From NCBI RefSeq assembly GCF_008107625.1, contig NZ_SDKK01000008.1:173584-237583 (forward strand): a stretch of DNA of 64,000 nucleotides, written 5' to 3'. A program made the position numbers and the translations under genes. Shown here in pieces: positions 9,088 to 16,150 of this stretch; the first letter of the stretch is position 1, and each line of letters opens with the position of its first letter. Under the pieces are notes generated by a model that saw only the letters and a list, made by a program, of their open reading frames with translations, did no database searches and was not told the origin of the DNA. The DNA is from Zoogloea oleivorans. GTDB lineage: Bacteria; Pseudomonadota; Gammaproteobacteria; Burkholderiales; Rhodocyclaceae.

Positions 9088-9408
9088 TCATCGGCTCGCC
9101 TGGGCCGGCACCGCATCGCTGAAAAATTCGGTGAGGCGACAAAAATTCAGCGCCTCGGCCACCCGGGCACTCACTGCCAGCAGACGCATGACCCGCTCCG
9201 AGTCGGCGGCCTCCAGGCGCAGGGAGACCAGCAACTGGATACCCGCCGCGTCAATCTCGCTGACACCCGACAGGTCCAGCTCCACATCACCGGGTGCACC
9301 CATGGCGATCAGCAGGCGATCACGCCAATCGCGGGCAGAATAGATGGTCATGTCTCCAGCGATGACGACCCGGCTGGCACCCAGACTCGTTTGTTCCGAT
9401 GCACTCAT
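9088..9408 (-). CDS. STAS domain protein
   Basis: A 106-residue single STAS domain. The diagnostic segment is VELDLSGVSEIDAAGIQLLVSLR, where anti-sigma-factor antagonists have DSxG with a phosphorylated Ser; here it is DAAG, so phospho-switching at that residue is not possible. The N-terminal part VVIAGDMTIYSARDW is the usual first strand and helix. GGAGGAG is placed seven bases before the ATG at 9408, which is why I prefer it to an earlier in-frame start. Such proteins occur with chemotaxis, MlaB-type lipid transport and signalling genes; the HTH-receiver gene upstream is the only signalling neighbour. Confidence 0.85.
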   Translation of the reverse strand: MSASEQTSLGASRVVIAGDMTIYSARDWRDRLLIAMGAPGDVELDLSGVSEIDAAGIQLLVSLRLEAADSERVMRLLAVSARVAEALNFCRLTEFFSDAVPAQASR

Positions 9409-9598
9409 TTTTGTCTCCTCCGTTGGGGGCCGGGGTTCAAGCATCTACGACAGCAGGAAGGGTTTGCCCCTGTGCAGGGAGTGTTGTTCAGGTGTTGTGG
9501 TGCAGGCCTTGCTCATGTCGCGCAGACGATGAACGACATCGCCGATACTGGTGGCTCTTCTGCACGGACGGGCTCCGGCGCCAGGGCGGTCGCCTCCA

Positions 9599-10225
9599 TC
9601 AGCAGGTTTTTTCCAGTTGATGATCCCGCTTTTCCTTCTGCCGCCGCCAGTTGCTCAGAAAGGCCCGCACCAGCGCCGCCAGTTCGGCACCATCGACCGG
9701 CGTGCCGACCAGCACGACTTCGTCCGGCAAATGCATCCGCACACCCGCCCGGTCCGCCTCCGACTCGACCAGCACGACAATCAGCATGGCCCGGTTGCGG
9801 GCATTGCCGACCAGTGCATGCACCATCGGGAAGAAGTCCAGCCCCTTCACGCAAAGATCGGTGATCAGGACTTCGGGTGCCGTTTCGCCGATACGGATCA
9901 GCCCTTCAAATCCGTTGGCTGCCGTGGACACCACACAGTCAGGCAGCACATTACCCAGCAAGGCCTGGAGCTCGGCCCTCTCAAGCGGGTCATCGCGGAG
10001 CACCAGCACGCCAAAAGGCATGCTCTTTGGCAGCCCGGCGCGACGCTGTTCGTTAACCAGACGATCCACGGACTCGACAAGAATCCGGCGGTGCCCTCCC
10101 GGGGTTTTCCATGCCTGCAGGCGCCCCTCCTCTACCCAAAGTTGCGCAGTGCGCACGCTGATACCGAGCAGCCGGGAGGCATCGCGTGTGGAACAGGTCA
10201 AGGAGGGACTGGCTTCTGTTGTCAT
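9599..10225 (-). CDS. MerR/excisionase-like HTH domain fused to a receiver-like domain
   Basis: A 208-residue regulator. Residues 10-60 form an excisionase or MerR-type winged HTH (RDASRLLGISVRTAQLWVEEG, then TPGGHRRI, the wing signature). Residues 72-195 look like a response-regulator receiver: the acidic pocket RDDPLER, the phospho-acceptor Asp in VLITDLCVKGLDF, but the conserved Lys of the KP motif is absent (VGTPVDG). Order is DNA-binding then receiver, the reverse of normal response regulators. AT-rich DNA with repeated TAATGT lies upstream. No histidine kinase is adjacent. Confidence 0.82.
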   Translation of the reverse strand: MTTEASPSLTCSTRDASRLLGISVRTAQLWVEEGRLQAWKTPGGHRRILVESVDRLVNEQRRAGLPKSMPFGVLVLRDDPLERAELQALLGNVLPDCVVSTAANGFEGLIRIGETAPEVLITDLCVKGLDFFPMVHALVGNARNRAMLIVVLVESEADRAGVRMHLPDEVVLVGTPVDGAELAALVRAFLSNWRRQKEKRDHQLEKTC

Positions 10226-10255
10226 GATGGCTCGGGTGTTTTTTCGATATTATCA

Positions 10256-10300
10256 TTTTTAATGTTTTAATGTCTATTTGATGTATTTAATGTTTTTATG
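10256..10300. promoter_or_regulatory. AT-rich region with iterated TAATGT motifs
   Basis: Four copies of TRATGT begin at 10260, 10268, 10279 and 10288 in a stretch that is far richer in A and T than any other part of the window. It lies directly upstream of the HTH-receiver gene and downstream of the nSTAND-WD40 gene. It plausibly holds the promoter and a binding site for the HTH protein itself. This is inference from position and repetition. Confidence 0.45.
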
Positions 10301-10328
10301 GCGAAGCCAGACTAAAAAACTTTAAAAG

Positions 10329-10368
10329 CACGATGCCCCTGCCGGCGTAATCCGGCAGGGGCATCGTG
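10329..10368 (-). terminator. Strong rho-independent terminator of the TIR-caspase/nSTAND cassette
   Basis: A perfect 17-bp stem (10329-10345 with 10352-10368) and 6-base loop. On the minus strand it is followed by CTTTTAAAGTTTTTT. It lies 40 bp beyond the stop codon of the WD40 gene and closes the three-gene minus-strand unit. Confidence 0.9.
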
Positions 10369-10407
10369 GCAGACGACGGGCGGGAAGCCCTCAGAAGGCA
10401 GCAGTGA

Positions 10408-13400
10408 TTACTTTGCGGAAAAACCGAGCAAGGATCTTGCGTAGGCCGGAAGCTCTGCATCGGAGCGTGCCCAGGCATTCCCGTCGAACGTGGAGATGCG
10501 ATCTCCGTTGCGCTTGAGGATGCGCCTGCCGTCGTCACTGAAGCGGGCATCGCGCACCCGGTCGGCCTCCCCTTCGAGCGTACTCAGGGGCGCGTGGCCG
10601 GCTCCCCAGGCCCACACCCGGGCCGCACCATCGGCGCCGGTGGACACCAGGCGGGAGCCGTCCGGACTCACATCGAGGCTGAACACCGGCCCCGCGTGAG
10701 CGTCAATGCCGCTACGGTCGGCCCTGGGCGACGCCAGTTCGTAAAGACGCAGCCGTCCATCGGCACCACCGCTGGCCAGACGACGCCCCTCCCCGTCGAA
10801 GGCGAGCGCAAACAGCGGACTTTCGAGATCATCGGTTTCGAAGCGGGTTGTACCGCCAGCACTCTCCACCACCCGTAGCCGGCCACTGGCCATGCCTACC
10901 GCCAGCAAGGCTCCGTCGCGGCTGAAAGTGGCGCTACGCACACTCTCCCCCTTCTGCAGCAAATCCCGGGGGGCACCCGGTGCACTGCTCGCAAACAACT
11001 GGCCCGTGGAGAGCCGGAAGCTGTACTGACCGTTGCCGCCAAGAATCAGACCGTTCCCCGTGGGAGGCAGCAAATCGGGCGCCTGCAGGCGCCACAGCTT
11101 GACGGCCCCATCGGCGCCAGCACTGAGCACCTCCCTGCCATCCGGTGAAAAAGTGGCCGAACGCACACCCTGGGTGTGGCCCCGCAACTCCCTGGCCAGG
11201 AAACTGAAGGGTGTATCCCACACCCGCAGCGTGTCATCCACCCCGAAGGACAGGATGCGTTTGCCGTCCTGGCTGAACTGGACCGACAAGGCGCCCCCCG
11301 GGTGAACACCCTGCAATACCTGCGCTGGCCCGGCGGCTTGCTCACCCTCGCCCAGCGTCCACAGGTAAATATGCCCGTCCGAACTGGCGGCAACCAGCGT
11401 TCTGCCATCCGGGCTCAAGCGCGCCGAGGTAGCCAGCACCGGCCGTTGCTCCGCCTCGACAGGATCGACGGGAATCTCCAGCGGGCGGCCGATCACCTGT
11501 CCGCTCGTGGTCCAGCGGTAGATGCTGCCGTCGGCCACCGCCACCACCACCTGCTGACCATCCGCCGAAAACGACGCTGACAGCACCTCGTCCGGATGGG
11601 TCAGGGTGGCCAGCAAGACACCGCTGACGGCATTCCAGACGCGGGCGGTGTTGTCGTTATTACCGAAGGACAACACCCGCTCACCCGCATCGTCGAGCAC
11701 TGCCGAACCCACGTTGCCGAAATGTCCCGACAGGCGTGTCAGGGCACAGACGCCACCGACCGCCGTCACCAGCAGATCGGGCGCGGTGCCGTCTTCGGAC
11801 TCCCGGATTCCGGCAACACGGCGGCCGTCCTTGCTGATATCTGCATCGACCCACGGCGACCCGCCGGCACGGCCGCAGACGGTCAGCTCATGGCCGGCTG
11901 CGTCCCACACGCGCAGCACCCCGTCCCGCCCAGCCGATACGAGACGCTGCCCGTCGGCGCTGGCCGCCACGGCCACCACTGCGGCAGCGTGCTTGACGCG
12001 GGCCCGCACCTGCAGGGTCTGGCTGTCCACCAGGCGGGCTTCGCCGTCCTCCCCGGCAGTCAGAATCCAGCGCCCGTCGGCACTATACGCAGCCACATTG
12101 GCAGCGCCCTTGTGGGGAGCCAGGGCCGGATTCTGCAAAAAGTTGGAGATGGCCAGCCGGAGGGTATTGCTGACGTTGTGATCGCGTGAAACCTGCGCCA
12201 GCGCAAGGGCTTCCTCAAGTGCCTTGCGCGCATCCACGTCAATGCGGTCGGTCAATTCGGCAGCCACCCGGCGGTCCTCGCGCTCCTGCCGCTCGTTCTG
12301 CCAGAGCAGAGCATTGAGGCCGATTCCGGCCAGCAGCAACAGCCCGGCCAGACCCCCGATCAGGCGGTTGCGGCAGCGAAAGCGCTGTTCGGCCCACGGC
12401 CGCACAATCTCGATGAAGGCGTCGTGCTGCAACTCGTAACTCACACTGCCCCCCGCATCACGGGTACGCACGATGCGATGCTGCTGCAGGATATCCAGCA
12501 CATGCCGGGCCCGCGCCTCGGACAACTGGGCCTGCGCCGCCAGCGCATCGATGGGATACGCAATCTTCACCCCGCTGCGCGGCGCCAGCGCCTTGAGCAC
12601 CTTGGCCGCATCGAGGGACTGCAGCGGACCGAAGTTATGCGTCACCTCCCGCAGATAGCCGGCGATGATGCCCCGGCGCCCACCGAGCTTGCGGTAATCG
12701 GCCATCCGCAGGCCAGCCGCCCCGGCCTGTCTGGCGTGCTCCCACAGGCAGCGGCAGATCAGTTGCAGGAAGGGCAACTCGATGCCACCGCGAAACAGCC
12801 GCGCAACACCTCTTTCGGCATCGCTCGGTGCCAGGTCATCCACCAGCTGGTCCACCAGCACCTCGTCGCAGCGGCCACCAAACTTGAGCGCCGGCGCCAT
12901 GATGGCCTCCCGGGCCCGCTCCCGGTCGAGATGCTCGAGGTGATAGGTGGAGGCGAACAAGGCCAGCACATGGGCGCGCAGGCAGGCATCGACGCTGGCC
13001 AGGAATTCCTCGCGGAAGGACAGCACCACCCGCACATCCAGCCCGGCACGCAGCAAAGCCCCGAGAGCGGCCGGCAGCATGCCCAGATCGCCGGCGTAGC
13101 GCTGCAGGTATTCCTCGAACTGGTCGAGCACCAGCACCAGGGTAGTGCTGTCGCGGGTGAGACGCAGTTTTGCGGCGTCCACCAGTTGCCCCTGCCCGGC
13201 CGGCACATCGCCGCCGGCAATCACCTGGGCCACGGCATCGCAGGGGTCGAGGCTGTTCCACTTGTCGAAATAGACAACCTGGGCCTCCTCCCCGCGCAGT
13301 TCGGGCATCACCAGCGCCCGCAGCAGGGACGTCTTGCCGACGCCCGAAGGCGCATAAAGCAGCGTCAGCGGGTGGGAGAAGAGCTTGTTGATGAGCAGTT

Positions 13401-13515
13401 GGGCATCCCGCTCGCGCCCGAAAAAACGGTCCCGCTCGGCCTCGGTATAAGGCTTGAGGCCGATATAGGGGTCGGTCGCATCGACCGGAAGAAGGCTGAG
13501 CGGCGCGTCGGACAT
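10408..13515 (-). CDS. nSTAND1 NTPase with transmembrane segment and WD40 repeats
   Basis: A 1035-residue protein. The N terminus has DPYIGLKPYTEAERDRFFGRE, the entry motif of nSTAND1 NTPases. Walker A is APSGVGKTS (residues 55-63) and Walker B LVLDQFEE (about 128-135). A hydrophobic segment near residues 387-408 (GGLAGLLLLAGIGLNALLW) is a likely membrane helix. From about residue 455 to the end come many WD40 repeats (DGRWILTAGEDGEARLVD, DGQRLVSAGRDGVLRVWD and others), enough for two propellers. STAND proteins bind a trigger through such repeats and oligomerise on ATP binding. It starts 9 bp after the TIR-caspase-SIR2 gene, so the two are probably sensor and effector of one system. Confidence 0.92.
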   Translation of the reverse strand: MSDAPLSLLPVDATDPYIGLKPYTEAERDRFFGRERDAQLLINKLFSHPLTLLYAPSGVGKTSLLRALVMPELRGEEAQVVYFDKWNSLDPCDAVAQVIAGGDVPAGQGQLVDAAKLRLTRDSTTLVLVLDQFEEYLQRYAGDLGMLPAALGALLRAGLDVRVVLSFREEFLASVDACLRAHVLALFASTYHLEHLDRERAREAIMAPALKFGGRCDEVLVDQLVDDLAPSDAERGVARLFRGGIELPFLQLICRCLWEHARQAGAAGLRMADYRKLGGRRGIIAGYLREVTHNFGPLQSLDAAKVLKALAPRSGVKIAYPIDALAAQAQLSEARARHVLDILQQHRIVRTRDAGGSVSYELQHDAFIEIVRPWAEQRFRCRNRLIGGLAGLLLLAGIGLNALLWQNERQEREDRRVAAELTDRIDVDARKALEEALALAQVSRDHNVSNTLRLAISNFLQNPALAPHKGAANVAAYSADGRWILTAGEDGEARLVDSQTLQVRARVKHAAAVVAVAASADGQRLVSAGRDGVLRVWDAAGHELTVCGRAGGSPWVDADISKDGRRVAGIRESEDGTAPDLLVTAVGGVCALTRLSGHFGNVGSAVLDDAGERVLSFGNNDNTARVWNAVSGVLLATLTHPDEVLSASFSADGQQVVVAVADGSIYRWTTSGQVIGRPLEIPVDPVEAEQRPVLATSARLSPDGRTLVAASSDGHIYLWTLGEGEQAAGPAQVLQGVHPGGALSVQFSQDGKRILSFGVDDTLRVWDTPFSFLARELRGHTQGVRSATFSPDGREVLSAGADGAVKLWRLQAPDLLPPTGNGLILGGNGQYSFRLSTGQLFASSAPGAPRDLLQKGESVRSATFSRDGALLAVGMASGRLRVVESAGGTTRFETDDLESPLFALAFDGEGRRLASGGADGRLRLYELASPRADRSGIDAHAGPVFSLDVSPDGSRLVSTGADGAARVWAWGAGHAPLSTLEGEADRVRDARFSDDGRRILKRNGDRISTFDGNAWARSDAELPAYARSLLGFSAK

Positions 13516-13524
13516 GGTGTCGGC

Positions 13525-15591
13525 CTATTTGAACTGCCTGAGGGTCTGCACGAAGGCTTCGCAGTCGGACTGGAGACGGTCTTCGGCGGCCACCAGCTGG
13601 GCCCAGAAACGTTCCTCGATGGGCGAGATGGCTGTGCGTACCGCGTAGCGCCGGCGCGGGCGCACCTGGCCCTCGTTACTGAAAATATGCCCGACCAGGC
13701 GGTAGTGCCACACATCCAGGTTGTAGCCCAGAAAAAGCAGCGAACTCTTCTGCAGGCGGCGGGAGAAGGCACTCGGCGGCTTGGTGTGTTCGTTCTCCAG
13801 GCGGCCGAGGAAGGCCATGTGGTCGGTTTCGGTGATCACCACCGTGTCGATCCCCGAACGCGGCTCGGCCAGCGCATTCGCAAACGGTGAGCCGACGATC
13901 TTGTAGATGATGCGATCGGCGTACTCACCCAGATCGGAGAGAATCCAGTTGTCGGCCAGCTTGACCTCTACCGATGGCGCCTGACCGCCCCGGCGAATCA
14001 CCAGCAGACGCCCGTCCAGCTCGTCGTCCTCGGCGGTCAGAATGTGGGTGACCACCGTGAAGGGCACGCCGGATTGTTCCAGCAGGCTTTCAAAAACCCA
14101 GTCGTAGCTGGCCGAAACCACAATCCACGGGGTCTGCATGGCAGCCAGGAAACGGTGCGTTTCGGTCGGCACCAGGGCCTGACTCTGCTCGTTGAGCACG
14201 GCGGTCAGGCGCTTGAGGAAGGCGCCCCGCTCACCGCCAAAGACCAGCAGCAAGTATTCAGCCGCCGTCGCCAGCGGATAGCGCTCATCAAGACGCATCC
14301 CGGCCTCCAGCCCGGCGGTCTGGATCAGCGCACTGACCAGCCGGAAGGAACTCAGCGGACCGCTGCCGAAAACCCCGTCGCCCACCATCGGCACCAGCCG
14401 GCCCTCGTCGAGGCAACCCCGGATCGCCAGGAAAAACTCCCGGTTGCCGCGCAGCGCAGTGGCAGTCGGCGCAGCCGTGGTGCGCCGGGCGATCTCGCCA
14501 CGACTCGAATTGGTATTGAAACCCTTGCTGATCGGTTTGAGTTCGGGTGCATCGGCGTCGATGCGGTGCTGCACGTAACGGCAGATTTCGTCGGCAGTCA
14601 GGATGTTGTCCCCATCGTCGGCCTCGAAGGTTTCGACCCCCTGCACAAACCAGCGCACCATCCGCGACACCGGCGAACCCCGCTCGGCCACATCACGATC
14701 CAGTACCGTACAGCCGGACAGCACATACTTTCCCTGCCCCTGCCCCAGGTTGGAGACGAGGATGGACGGCACATCCACCTGCCCGCCGGCGTCCGGCGTC
14801 ATACTGAAAATGCAGTCGAGCAGAATCACCAACTGGGATGCACTGCTTTCGTTGAGGGCCCGCTTGGCGATCCACTCCATCGAAATCGCCGTCGCATCGA
14901 GATACTCCAGCTCGGAATCGTTCGGGCACAGGTACAAGTCGCCCCGCGCTGACAGCTTGGCGTTGCCGCAGTAGTAAAAAAGAACCGTGTCGTTGGGCAG
15001 TGCATCCTTGAAGACTTTCTGCAGACTCTTCATGAAGGCGGTTTTTTCCGGATTGACCAGCGTCTCCACCTCGAAATGGGCATCCGCCTGATCGCCCAGC
15101 AATGCATGCAAGGCATCCACGTTGGCCGACGCACTGGCCGGTGCCTGAAAACCGGCGCCGTGGGCATAGGCATCCACGCCGATCAGCAAGGCCGAACGGT
15201 TGCCGCGCACGCGCTTTTCGATCGGCATGAGGAGCAGATCCCGCAAGGCCGGATCGGCTCCGTCACCGTTCCAGGCTTTCAGGTCGATCCACTGGGATTC
15301 GGTGAAGCCCAGCGGCACCTCGTCGCCGTCCAGACTGATCTGCAGCAGCGTCTTCCTCTGGGCTGCCCGACTCGCCTCCGAACGCACAAAATCGCTGTCC
15401 CGCGCCGCCTCGCTCCACAAAACCACCACGCAACGGGCGCTGTCGATCTGCTCTTCGAGGTCTTTGCGCCAGGTGCCGGCGGCATCCAGATCCGGATCCC
15501 ACCATACCGAAAAACGATCCGACAGCGCGGCAACCAGCGCCACGGCGCGGGCCCGGTCGAGGTGTGAATAGCTGAGAAAGATATCGGCCAT
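13525..15591 (-). CDS. TIR - caspase-like - SIR2-like fusion protein
   Basis: A 688-residue three-module protein. Residues 1-125 are a TIR domain: MADIFLSYSHLDRARAV, WWDPDLDAAGTWR, and DSDFVRSE, whose Glu72 aligns with the catalytic Glu of NAD-cleaving TIRs. Residues 132-400 are caspase-like: RSALLIGVDAYAH, a Cys in LVILLDCIFSM (Cys260), but the GHG histidine motif reads CGNAK (Asn210). Residues 415-688 resemble the SIR2 family of defence proteins: LVPMVGDGVFG, WIVVSASYDWVFESLL and LLFLGYNLDVWHYRLV. The TTN-YD motif has become SAS-YD, so NADase activity of this part is doubtful. ATG at 15591 places the TIR motif at the N terminus; no ribosome site is clear. Confidence 0.85.
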   Translation of the reverse strand: MADIFLSYSHLDRARAVALVAALSDRFSVWWDPDLDAAGTWRKDLEEQIDSARCVVVLWSEAARDSDFVRSEASRAAQRKTLLQISLDGDEVPLGFTESQWIDLKAWNGDGADPALRDLLLMPIEKRVRGNRSALLIGVDAYAHGAGFQAPASASANVDALHALLGDQADAHFEVETLVNPEKTAFMKSLQKVFKDALPNDTVLFYYCGNAKLSARGDLYLCPNDSELEYLDATAISMEWIAKRALNESSASQLVILLDCIFSMTPDAGGQVDVPSILVSNLGQGQGKYVLSGCTVLDRDVAERGSPVSRMVRWFVQGVETFEADDGDNILTADEICRYVQHRIDADAPELKPISKGFNTNSSRGEIARRTTAAPTATALRGNREFFLAIRGCLDEGRLVPMVGDGVFGSGPLSSFRLVSALIQTAGLEAGMRLDERYPLATAAEYLLLVFGGERGAFLKRLTAVLNEQSQALVPTETHRFLAAMQTPWIVVSASYDWVFESLLEQSGVPFTVVTHILTAEDDELDGRLLVIRRGGQAPSVEVKLADNWILSDLGEYADRIIYKIVGSPFANALAEPRSGIDTVVITETDHMAFLGRLENEHTKPPSAFSRRLQKSSLLFLGYNLDVWHYRLVGHIFSNEGQVRPRRRYAVRTAISPIEERFWAQLVAAEDRLQSDCEAFVQTLRQFK

Positions 15592-15601
15592 GATCGAAGT
15601 G

Positions 15602-15946
15602 CTAGCGGGCAACGCCCGGCACCGCCCCCCACTGGGTGTAGCACGCGCAGGCAGAGCCGACTGGCATGGCCACCGCCATCGGGCAGCGTCCGGCATTGGT
15701 CACGCAGACGGACGCCACACGGGGCCGCGGCAGCGGCTGGAAGTTTCGGGGTTGTTGCTGCGGGAACTGCCCCTGGGCTGGCGCCCCACCGCACAGGCGG
15801 TCGATTTCTTGCGGAGAAGCGCCTTCGTTGCGCAGTTGAATGCGCTCCCGCGTCGTGCAGTAGACAGCCGCGGCGGCGGGGAAGATCGCACCTGTCCCCA
15901 TGACAAAAAGCAGGGCAAGCAAACCGCGCCGATTAATGGGTTTCAT
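15602..15946 (-). CDS. Small secreted cysteine-rich protein
   Basis: A 114-residue protein with an N-terminal signal peptide (MKPINRRGLLALLFVMG...AAA, cleavage near residue 26). The mature part has an N-terminal YCTTRERIQLRNEGASPQEI helix and LC, a Gln/Pro-rich linker, and a C-terminal cysteine motif CVTNAGRCPMA...GSACACYT. The spacing of the last cysteines resembles small periplasmic proteins found in many Proteobacteria, of unknown function. Its stop is 10 bp before the TIR-caspase-SIR2 start on the same strand, so it may be the first gene of that unit or an unrelated neighbour. Confidence 0.7.
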   Translation of the reverse strand: MKPINRRGLLALLFVMGTGAIFPAAAAVYCTTRERIQLRNEGASPQEIDRLCGGAPAQGQFPQQQPRNFQPLPRPRVASVCVTNAGRCPMAVAMPVGSACACYTQWGAVPGVAR

Positions 15947-16068
15947 GGTTTCAGGGGTCGATACGCTTACTTATTTATAAGTCCTGAGTAGAGGTATGTC
16001 CATGAATTGGCGACAACCGTCGAGCTTGTCCTCTGCCCCCTTCCGGACGGAGACAACTTTGTCGACGT

Positions 16069-16108
16069 AAAAAAGCCCCTGCCCGGTTTCCCGGGACAGG
16101 GGCTTTTT
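16069..16108. terminator. Bidirectional terminator after acnB
   Basis: AAAAAGCCCCTG-CCCGG pairs with CCGGGACAGGGGCTTTTT with one bulged base. There are T runs on both strands. It lies 43 bp beyond the acnB stop and would end acnB transcripts on the minus strand. Confidence 0.85.
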
Positions 16109-16150
16109 CTTGCAGCGGGCCGGGCTTGCGCCCGACCTCCGCAACGCTTC

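Noticed and set aside
10408..15946. Prophage or transposon carrying the TIR-nSTAND cassette
   Set aside because: No integrase, transposase, tRNA target or flanking direct repeats are visible, and base composition is like the neighbours apart from the short AT tract at 10256-10300.
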